Assembly: GCA_030531135.1 (NCBI GenBank)
Contig: JAUNOJ010000043.1
Location: 1-10,643, forward strand
Length of the DNA: 10,643 nt
DNA from: Sutterellaceae bacterium
GTDB lineage: Bacteria; Pseudomonadota; Gammaproteobacteria; Burkholderiales; Burkholderiaceae_F
Reading direction: 5' to 3'
Positions 5,677-10,643 of the stretch are shown here, one piece after another (the stretch's first letter is position 1; each line of letters starts with the position of its first letter). Both the position numbers and the translations under genes were made by a program. A model generated the notes under the pieces. It did not search any database and was not told where the DNA came from. It saw nothing but the letters and a program-made list of their open reading frames with translations.

Positions 5677-7782
5677 ATGCAAAACCTCGACAAAATCATG
5701 AAGCCCAAAACCGTTGCCGTCATCGGCGCCTCCACCAAGGCACACACGATCGGCTCGGACATCATGAAGCGCTTGCAGGAATTTCGCTTTAACGGAAAAA
5801 TCTATCCCGTCAATCCCAAAGGCGGCGTGATCGAGGGCTTGGATGCCTACACCTCCGTTTTGGAAATCCCCGAAGCCGTCGATTTGGCTATTGTTGTGGT
5901 GAACTCCAAGTTTGTGATTCAGACCATCGATCAGTGCCATGAAAAGGGCGTGGGCGGCCTCGTTGTGATTTCCGCCGGCTTTAAAGAAGCCGGTGCCGAA
6001 GGTGCGGCTTTGGAAGCCGAACTTTTGAAGAAGGTGCGCGAATACGGCATGCGTTGCGTAGGTCCCAACTGTCTGGGCGTTGTCAATACGCATCCCGACA
6101 TCCGTTTGGACGGGTGCTTTGCCGAAACCCTGCCGGTGCGCGGCGACATCGGCTTTGTATCCCAATCGGGCGCTTTGGGCGGCGGTATCCTCAACATTCT
6201 CAAGGATCTCAACATCGGATTTGCGCAATTCATTTCCATCGGCAACCAAGCCGATGTGAACGCAGAAGACGCGATCGAATACTGGGAAAACGAAGACGAC
6301 GTGCGCCAGATTCTTCTTTACATGGAATCTATCCAAAATCCGGCCAACTTCCGTCGTTTGGCCAGCCGCATCACCAAGCATAAGCCCATCTTGGCTTTGA
6401 AGGCCGGACGTTCCGCTGCAGGCGCTTCCGCCGCCAGTTCTCACACGGGCAGTCTCGCCGGGTCGGATAAAGCCGCCGAAGCGCTGTTGCGCCAGTCCGG
6501 CGTGATTCGCGAATATTCCCTCGAGCAGCTCTTTTCCACCGCCAAGGTCTTTAAGAACTGCCCCATGCCCAAGGGCGATCGCGTAGCCATCATCACCAAC
6601 TCGGGCGGCCCCGGCATTATGGCCACCGATGCCATTTGCGAATACGGCATGCAGATGGCGCAGTTGACCGAAGAAACCAAGGAAAAATTACGCAGCTTCC
6701 TGCCTGCTGCCGCCAGCGTCAAGAACCCGGTCGACATGATCGCCTCGGCGCCCTTGGATCATTATCGGCAGACGTTGACGACCGTTTTGGCCGATCCCAA
6801 CGTCGACATGGTCATCACGATTTATTTGCCCTTCTTGGGTTTGCGCGACATCGACGTCGCCCAAGAACTCATGCGCATTAAGGCCGAACACCCCGAAAAG
6901 CCGATCGTGGGCGTGTTTATGACCAAAAACGAATTCTTCACCGCCATCTCCGAAATGGACGTGACGATTCCCTTCTTCATGTTTGCCGAAGAAGCCGTCG
7001 ACGGTTTGGCGCGCCTGAATATGCAGCGCAAGTGGATGGAGCGCCCTGTGGGACAAATTCCGGCATTGACCGTAGATAAGCCCAAGGCCGAAGCGATTTT
7101 TGCGGCAGCCGCAGCCGAGAATCGTGCCGAACTCACCACGCGTGAAAGCTTGGACGTGCTCGAAGCCTACGGCGTTCGCGTCTGCCGCGCCGGCTTTGCA
7201 ACGAGCGAAGACGAAGCTGTAGCACTTGCCAATAAAATCGGTTATCCGGTCGTTATGAAGATGACCTCGAAAACCACCTCGCACAAAACCGACGTGGGCG
7301 GCGTTCGCGTCAACATGGATAGCGAAGAAACGCTTCGCGCCAACTATCGCGACCTGACTGCCAAGCTTTCCGAAAAGGGTCTTTTGGACGGCTTGGAAGG
7401 CGTCATTATTCAGGAAATGGTGAAGTCGTCTCGCGAACTCGTGTGCGGCGTTGCCACCGATCCGCAGTACGGTCCCATGCTGATGTTCGGCTTGGGCGGC
7501 GTGTTTGTGGAAGTGATGAAAGACGTCACCTTCAATCTCGCCCCCATTACCGATGTGGATGCACACGAAATGGTGCGCGCCGTCAAAGCCTTCAAGCTTT
7601 TGGAGGGCGCACGCGGCACGACGCCTGCAGACATTGCCAAGGTCGAAGAAATTCTCTTGCGCCTGTCGCAGTTGACGACCGACTTCCCCAACCTCGTCGA
7701 ACTTGACATCAATCCCTTGATGATCTCCGACAAGACGGGCGAAGCTATTGCCGTAGACGGCCGCATCAAGATGAAGCTATAA
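5677..7782 (+). CDS. ADP-forming acetyl-CoA/acyl-CoA synthetase, fused alpha-beta form without acetyltransferase domain
   Basis: Cytoplasmic enzyme of 701 residues in the NDP-forming acyl-CoA synthetase family: acyl-CoA + ADP + phosphate <-> acid + CoA + ATP. The first half is the alpha part. A CoA-binding Rossmann domain has VAVIGAST (13-20), followed by succinyl-CoA-ligase-like domains with the phosphohistidine site SHTGSLAG (255-262), H256. The second half (about 475-701) is the beta part, an ATP-grasp domain with the second histidine site SHKTDVGGV (535-543), H536, a Gly-rich loop GLGGVFVEV (605-613) and the ELDINPL metal-ligand motif (675-681). Both histidines needed for phosphoryl transfer are therefore present. 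E. coli PatZ shares this core but carries an extra C-terminal GNAT domain; this protein ends right after the ATP-grasp, so a metabolic role such as ATP-yielding acetate formation or acid activation is more likely than protein acetylation. AGGAG (5663-5667) lies nine bases before the ATG. Acyl specificity cannot be read. Confidence 0.92.
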   Translation: MQNLDKIMKPKTVAVIGASTKAHTIGSDIMKRLQEFRFNGKIYPVNPKGGVIEGLDAYTSVLEIPEAVDLAIVVVNSKFVIQTIDQCHEKGVGGLVVISAGFKEAGAEGAALEAELLKKVREYGMRCVGPNCLGVVNTHPDIRLDGCFAETLPVRGDIGFVSQSGALGGGILNILKDLNIGFAQFISIGNQADVNAEDAIEYWENEDDVRQILLYMESIQNPANFRRLASRITKHKPILALKAGRSAAGASAASSHTGSLAGSDKAAEALLRQSGVIREYSLEQLFSTAKVFKNCPMPKGDRVAIITNSGGPGIMATDAICEYGMQMAQLTEETKEKLRSFLPAAASVKNPVDMIASAPLDHYRQTLTTVLADPNVDMVITIYLPFLGLRDIDVAQELMRIKAEHPEKPIVGVFMTKNEFFTAISEMDVTIPFFMFAEEAVDGLARLNMQRKWMERPVGQIPALTVDKPKAEAIFAAAAAENRAELTTRESLDVLEAYGVRVCRAGFATSEDEAVALANKIGYPVVMKMTSKTTSHKTDVGGVRVNMDSEETLRANYRDLTAKLSEKGLLDGLEGVIIQEMVKSSRELVCGVATDPQYGPMLMFGLGGVFVEVMKDVTFNLAPITDVDAHEMVRAVKAFKLLEGARGTTPADIAKVEEILLRLSQLTTDFPNLVELDINPLMISDKTGEAIAVDGRIKMKL

Positions 7783-7799
7783 GCCCGGATCGTCTATCG

Positions 7800-7842
7800 A
7801 AAAAAAAGCCGCGCGGGTCTTTTGTCCATGCGCGGCTTTTTT
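7800..7842. terminator. bidirectional intrinsic terminator between the synthetase and EamA genes
   Basis: GCCGCGC (7808-7814) pairs with GCGCGGC (7830-7836). The stem is flanked by eight A (7800-7807) and six T (7837-7842), which extend the pairing and supply a U tract in both directions. It lies between the convergent stops at 7782 and 7863 and serves both genes. Confidence 0.92.
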
Positions 7843-7862
7843 GTTGTGCGACTTTTCTTCAG

Positions 7863-8756
7863 CTACCTCTTTTTGTTCCCGCCGAGACTCACCAAAGACA
7901 CGGCGCACAGCACCAAGGCAGCACCGAACATTTCGGGCACCGTCACGACCGTGCCCAAGAAGATCACCGACAACAGGTAGGCGCTTAACGGTTCGGAACT
8001 GCCGATCAAGCCGACAATGACGGGGGAAATCAAGTGAATGGCCATCATATAAAACCAAAAGGCCATAATGGTGCCCATAATGACGACGATGAAAAGCTCG
8101 AAGGCGTTTAACCATGTCGGCACGAATTCGATCGTCCAAGGCGGCGTCATAAAGGAAGCAATGATGCCTCCGCAGAGCATCGCCCAGCCCATCACGGCCG
8201 TCACGGGCGCACGCTTTAAAAGCGCTCGGGGCTGTACGGAATAAGCCGCCGAAATGATGGCCGAGCCGAAAGCCCAAGTCACGCCCTTGACGTCAAAACT
8301 CAAACTTTCGAAGTCGCCGTGCGTCACCAAGAGACTGACGCCGGCCAAAGCCAAAACGAAGCAGACGATTTCTCGCATGCTCGGCAACTGCTTTTGCGTG
8401 CAGGCCTGCCAAAACGCCACCCAAAAAGGCACCGTCGTCAGGATAATGGCCGAGGGCCCCGCGCCCTGATAGGAAATGGCCTGCATAAAGCAAAACTGAC
8501 CGCCAAACACCAAAGAGCCGGCAATGATGACGTCGCGCACGTTGACAGCCGAGCGAATCAACGCAATCGAAGCGCCTGCCGAGACGATCAAAAAGACCAG
8601 CCCGGAAACGAGCAAACGCACCGTCACCAGATTCATGGGCGTAATGCCGCTGGTGCCCGCAAAAAGCGATTGGGCGGCCACAGCCATGGCGCCCCAACAC
8701 ACGCCCGCAGAGAGCGCCATCACGACGCCGAGAGAAAAATTGCGATCACGGGACAT
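7863..8756 (-). CDS. EamA-domain drug/metabolite transporter (DMT) family permease
   Basis: Inner-membrane protein of 297 residues with about ten predicted helices in two tandem EamA repeats (about 8-145 and 155-290), the standard DMT layout. Typical features are the AGVCWGAMAV opening helix of repeat 1, the FGGQFCFMQAISYQGAGPSAI segment around residue 84-104, and in repeat 2 the IGSSEPLSAYLLSVIFLG block (about 250-267). Members of this family export or import amino acids, purines, sugars or drugs; the substrate here is unknown. A basic tail (GGNKKR) suggests a cytoplasmic C-terminus. The ATG at 8756 has no clear Shine-Dalgarno (AAGCCAA before it). It begins only 45 bases after the 3' end of the RNase P RNA on the same strand, with no obvious promoter in that gap. 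Its transcription may therefore depend on read-through from that gene or on a promoter inside it. Confidence 0.88.
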   Translation of the reverse strand: MSRDRNFSLGVVMALSAGVCWGAMAVAAQSLFAGTSGITPMNLVTVRLLVSGLVFLIVSAGASIALIRSAVNVRDVIIAGSLVFGGQFCFMQAISYQGAGPSAIILTTVPFWVAFWQACTQKQLPSMREIVCFVLALAGVSLLVTHGDFESLSFDVKGVTWAFGSAIISAAYSVQPRALLKRAPVTAVMGWAMLCGGIIASFMTPPWTIEFVPTWLNAFELFIVVIMGTIMAFWFYMMAIHLISPVIVGLIGSSEPLSAYLLSVIFLGTVVTVPEMFGAALVLCAVSLVSLGGNKKR

Positions 8757-8789
8757 TTGGCTTGTCGATACAAAATCGTAGGATTAGGC

Positions 8790-8801
8790 AAAAAGATAAG
8801 A
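8790..8801 (-). terminator. rnpB: U-rich tract after P1 of the RNase P RNA
   Basis: On the minus strand the P1 3' arm is followed by TCTTATCTTTTT. P1 plus this tract could act as the transcription terminator or mark the RNA 3' processing region. No separate hairpin lies between it and the EamA start. Confidence 0.45.
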
Positions 8802-9126
8802 CACACACCAAGCACGAATCTGTAAGCCGGATTATGTGACGGCACGCAAGGCGCCGTTGACGATCATTCATCTAGGACCGACGCTCGCGCGCGGCCTCAA
8901 GCCACCTACCCGCAGTCTTTTTCGAGCAGAAATCAAACGACTGCTTACTTGGTGTTGCTCCCCGTAGAGATTGCCCGTTTCACCCGAACTGAATCGGCTC
9001 GTCTCTGTTGCTCTAATCCTCGCCTTACGGCGGGCAGGCGTTACCTGCTACGGTGCTCTGCGGAGTCCGGACTTTCCTCACCGAGAGTTAAACTCGCCGC
9101 GATCGTCCGACTCGGCTTGATGTGTG
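8802..9126 (-). ncRNA. rnpB: RNase P RNA (catalytic RNA of tRNA 5' maturation)
   Basis: Read on the minus strand, the universally conserved blocks appear in order: GAGGAAAGTCCGG (P4 5' strand, 9067-9079), the P8/P9 hairpins GCAGGTAACGCCTGC and CGCC-GTAA-GGCG, ACAGAGA, GGGTGAAA, GGAGCAA, GGGTAGG and CTAGATGAATGA with the 3' P4 strand. The ends are set by P1: CACACATCAAGC (9115-9126) pairs with GCTTGGTGTGTG (8802-8813) with one G-U, extended by CGAGTC/GATTCG past a bulge. P2 is GACGATC/GATCGTC. Length is about 325, shorter than E. coli (377). P3 is a four-pair stub with a five-base loop, and almost nothing lies between GTGAAACGGG and the GGGGAGCAA block, where E. coli has P12-P14. An extra hairpin ACGGC/GCCGT after P2 looks like P19. 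GCAGTC/GACTGC supplies the P16/P17 arm. A U-rich tract follows P1, and a promoter sits at the expected distance upstream. Confidence 0.97.
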
Positions 9127-9134
9127 AGGCACTG

Positions 9135-9163
9135 ACTTTACGCGGAAAAACGCAGACTTGCAA
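9135..9163 (-). promoter_or_regulatory. rnpB: sigma-70 promoter of the RNase P RNA gene
   Basis: On the minus strand the -35 box TTGCAA (9158-9163) and the -10 box TAAAGT (9135-9140) are separated by exactly 17 bases. The predicted start about seven bases downstream (9126-9128) coincides with the first base of P1, which independently supports both the promoter and the RNA 5' end. Confidence 0.75.
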
Positions 9164-9167
9164 ACTT

Positions 9168-9197
9168 TTGACGACAAACATTGTTTTTGCTTAGAAT
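9168..9197 (+). promoter_or_regulatory. possible sigma-70 promoter of the PagP-like gene, back to back with the rnpB promoter
   Basis: The -35 box TTGACG (9168-9173) and the -10 box TAGAAT (9192-9197) each match consensus at five of six positions, with an 18-base spacer. The implied leader to ATG 9334 is about 130 bases, rich in TTGT/ACAA words. The two divergent -35 boxes are only four bases apart. Confidence 0.5.
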
Positions 9198-9255
9198 TCC
9201 TCTCTCAAAAAACCGGTTTTGTCATTGTTTCGAACTGCTTTTTCAGCGTTTTTAG

Positions 9256-9275
9256 TGTTTGTGACAAATTGTTTG
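9256..9275 (+). promoter_or_regulatory. direct TGTTTG repeat with an internal inverted repeat ahead of the PagP-like gene
   Basis: TGTTTG occurs at 9256-9261 and 9270-9275, 14 bases start to start. Between them TTTGT-G-ACAAA (9258-9268) is a perfect inverted repeat around one base, and ACAA-A-TTGT (9264-9272) is another. A related ACAAACATTGT occurs at 9174-9184. A regulator site is possible. The spacing differs from the 11-base PhoP-box repeat known for enteric pagP, so I do not call it that. Confidence 0.3.
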
Positions 9276-9333
9276 ACCCCTATTTTCAGTGACGACAAAA
9301 CATTTTCGTCATCTATCAACAGCTCGATCGATC

Positions 9334-10455
9334 ATGCAGTTTTCTTTACGCAAAAGTGCCGTTGCTGCGGCCTGTAGCCTGAGTTTATTGTCTGCCGGCG
9401 CTTCGGCCGGCTTTTGGGACGAAGTCGGCCAAACCTTGCCCGGCGGCGTTGCCACGTCTTACGACGGATTTTTCTCCGCACAATTGAGCGGCGCACGCGA
9501 AATCATGGATAACGGCCGCGACGGCATCGCCTTCGGCATCTATACCGAACATCCCGCCTTTGACTACGACAACCGCGATGAAGAAAACATGTGGCCCTTC
9601 GGCGGCGGCGTTTTGCGCACCGTCATCGACGATCGCGGCAACGAACGCAGCCTTTTTGCTTTGGTTTTCAGCGACTCGCACTACTATCCCGAACCCACCT
9701 TCGGCTACAGCTGGGTGGCGCGCTACCCCCTGACCGAAAAGTATCACGTCGGTGCCGGTTATCTTTTGGGCTTTACCTTCCGCGAAGACTTCAACTGGTT
9801 GCCCTGCCCGATGCCGTTGCCTGTCGTAAAAGCGGGCACCGACGATGTGGGTTTGTACATGACCTTCATTCCGTTTACCAATGTCTTTTTCTTCTACGGT
9901 ACGATCACGACCGACAGCAAGGAAAACCGTCTGTTCCCGACGTTGGAAGGCTCGCCCTTTGCCAACAAGACCGAAATTTACGGCGCTTGGATGCGTGAAA
10001 AAACGGACTCCGCCACCGAAAAGGGATTCATGGTAACGTCGGATACCGGCGTCATGCTCGGCATTCGTCATTTCGTGGCCAACAACTGGGCCGTGGATTT
10101 CAACTACACAGAAAGCGAACACGACATCAAGTATCAGGGCACCCGCACCGCTTACGATCACAAGACGTACTCGGCCGCTTTGCAGTACCACGTCAACTTG
10201 TCCGAATCCCTGCGCGCGCATGCTGGCTTGGGTATCGGCTACGGCAAGTGGGAAGCCAAGGAAGGCTCTCAGTCCGAAGACTCCGTCTTTCCGGTCGTGC
10301 AGTTGGGCGGCACGTGGGCTGTGACCGAACACACGCGCTTGCTCGGCGGCATTAACTTAAGCTTTCCGCGCTATCACAACATGGCGCCCGAAGGCGACGT
10401 GATGTTCAGACCGTCTCCGGCACACATGTATATCGGTGCCGGTATCGCCTTCTAA
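9334..10455 (+). CDS. PagP-like lipid A palmitoyltransferase barrel fused to a second C-terminal outer-membrane beta-barrel
   Basis: Outer-membrane protein of 373 residues (enteric PagP precursor is about 186). Residues 1-25 are a signal peptide ending ASA, followed by an amphipathic stretch (FWDEVGQTL) as in PagP. Residues about 60-195 align with E. coli PagP: TEHPAFDYD matches its TWHARFAYD, and FSDSHYYPEPTFGYSW matches FKDSWNKWEPIAGYGW. H73, D114 and S115 thus correspond to catalytic His33, Asp76 and Ser77. FREDFNWLPCPMPLP retains Arg114 as R150, and MTFIPF retains Pro144 as P180. PagP moves a palmitoyl chain from phospholipid to lipid A in the outer leaflet. A Ser (S126) replaces Gly88, the floor of the acyl-chain ruler. 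After the last PagP strand and a linker (about 194-212), residues 213-373 contain eight alternating-pattern strands and end in Phe, like a further small barrel. The ATG is preferred to a GTG 45 bases upstream because it begins the signal peptide; no clear Shine-Dalgarno precedes it. Confidence 0.85.
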   Translation: MQFSLRKSAVAAACSLSLLSAGASAGFWDEVGQTLPGGVATSYDGFFSAQLSGAREIMDNGRDGIAFGIYTEHPAFDYDNRDEENMWPFGGGVLRTVIDDRGNERSLFALVFSDSHYYPEPTFGYSWVARYPLTEKYHVGAGYLLGFTFREDFNWLPCPMPLPVVKAGTDDVGLYMTFIPFTNVFFFYGTITTDSKENRLFPTLEGSPFANKTEIYGAWMREKTDSATEKGFMVTSDTGVMLGIRHFVANNWAVDFNYTESEHDIKYQGTRTAYDHKTYSAALQYHVNLSESLRAHAGLGIGYGKWEAKEGSQSEDSVFPVVQLGGTWAVTEHTRLLGGINLSFPRYHNMAPEGDVMFRPSPAHMYIGAGIAF

Positions 10456-10472
10456 ACGCGAAAACACATTCT

Positions 10473-10497
10473 CCTCGGGCTTGTCTTAAGCCCGAGG
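10473..10497. terminator. perfect 10-bp hairpin after the PagP-like gene
   Basis: CCTCGGGCTT (10473-10482) pairs exactly with AAGCCCGAGG (10488-10497) around a five-base loop, 17 bases after the stop codon. It is followed by ATATATT rather than a clean T run, so termination may be imperfect. It is the only candidate terminator for this gene. Confidence 0.55.
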
Positions 10498-10537
10498 ATA
10501 TATTGGTGTGCTAGATTTCAAAATACGCCTTTTTTCA

Positions 10538-10571
10538 GGCCGCAAACGGGTGAAAAAGCCCTTTTGCGGCC
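10538..10571. other. 34-base hairpin in the leader of the gene leaving the window
   Basis: GGCCGCAAA (10538-10546) pairs exactly with TTTGCGGCC (10563-10571). One mismatch further in, GGG (10548-10550) can pair with CCC (10559-10561). It lies 42 bases before the next start codon. Neither side has a proper T tract directly after the stem, so a leader regulatory structure is as likely as a terminator. Confidence 0.4.
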
Positions 10572-10613
10572 GACAACATATTTCAGATTTGATTTTTTTG
10601 AAGGATACGACAA

Positions 10614-10643
10614 ATGGGTATCAATGAAGCGCTGTTTGAACGC
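10614..10643 (+). CDS. start of an unidentified gene, cut by the window edge
   Basis: Ten codons (MGINEALFER) run open to the edge. GAAGGA (10600-10605) lies eight bases before the ATG, a good ribosome-binding site, which is the main reason to believe this is a real start. Too little is visible to name a family. The hairpin at 10538-10571 would be in its 5' leader. Confidence 0.55.
   Translation, partial: MGINEALFER

Noticed and set aside
5242..6444. 400-codon minus-strand frame opposite the DsbC-like and synthetase genes
   Set aside because: It lies wholly opposite two well-identified genes, spans their intergenic gap, has low-complexity His/Asp/Gly-rich content and no family motif. It is a codon-usage shadow.
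6688..7566. 292-codon minus-strand frame inside the synthetase gene
   Set aside because: It mirrors the coding strand of a clear enzyme with both catalytic histidines and has no recognisable domain.
8949..9194. 81-codon plus-strand frame within the RNase P RNA locus
   Set aside because: It overlaps conserved structural RNA sequence and the rnpB promoter; no ribosome site or protein family.
9256..9275. PhoP box for the PagP-like gene
   Set aside because: The half-sites resemble TGTTTA but are spaced 14 rather than 11 bases, and no PhoPQ genes are visible, so the name is not justified.
9385..10332. 315-codon minus-strand frame opposite the PagP-like gene
   Set aside because: The plus-strand protein has clear PagP motifs and a signal peptide; the opposite frame shows no motif or ribosome site.
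1..10643. CRISPR array, insertion sequence, prophage or toxin-antitoxin module
   Set aside because: I found no regularly spaced repeats, transposase or integrase motifs, terminal inverted repeats, or small paired ORFs of that kind. The gene content and composition are uniform.

Overview
The window reads as ordinary chromosomal DNA from a Gram-negative bacterium, probably a betaproteobacterium of the order Burkholderiales. The family Sutterellaceae (Sutterella, Parasutterella, Duodenibacillus) is my best guess. This rests on moderate GC, the protein families present, an outer-membrane palmitoyltransferase and a proteobacterial type A RNase P RNA. It is an inference without a database search. 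I see no insertion sequence, prophage, tRNA, rRNA operon or CRISPR array.

Layout, left to right. A SulP-family anion or dicarboxylate transporter with a C-terminal STAS domain (139-1875, +) ends at a bidirectional terminator. It converges on a minus-strand operon: a YgiW-like secreted OB-fold protein (4212-4571), an OmpR/PhoB-type response regulator (3425-4126) and a QseC-like sensor kinase (1930-3432). This is the known ygiW-qseB-qseC type of arrangement. The kinase gene is interrupted by an in-frame TGA directly before its N-box, and a terminator-like hairpin sits between ygiW and the regulator gene. After a 349-base divergent regulatory gap comes a DsbC-type periplasmic disulfide isomerase (4921-5640, +). 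It is followed 36 bases later by a one-chain ADP-forming acyl-CoA/acetyl-CoA synthetase (5677-7782, +). A second bidirectional terminator separates this pair from a convergent EamA/DMT-family transporter (7863-8756, -).

Upstream of the EamA gene, on the same strand, lies the RNase P RNA gene (about 8802-9126, -). Its own promoter is recognisable and P1 can be paired end to end, but the RNA looks compact: P3 is a stub and the P12-P14 region is nearly absent. Divergent from it is the most unusual gene of the window (9334-10455, +). It encodes a PagP-like lipid A palmitoyltransferase barrel with the His-Asp-Ser active-site residues conserved, followed in the same chain by what looks like a second outer-membrane beta-barrel. 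The window closes with two hairpins and the first ten codons of another gene.

Several genes share an envelope theme: periplasmic disulfide isomerisation, a secreted stress protein with its two-component system, and lipid A acylation. Nothing in the sequence proves that they form one regulon. The points most worth following up are the PagP fusion and its altered acyl-chain ruler residue, the interrupted sensor kinase, and the reduced RNase P RNA.
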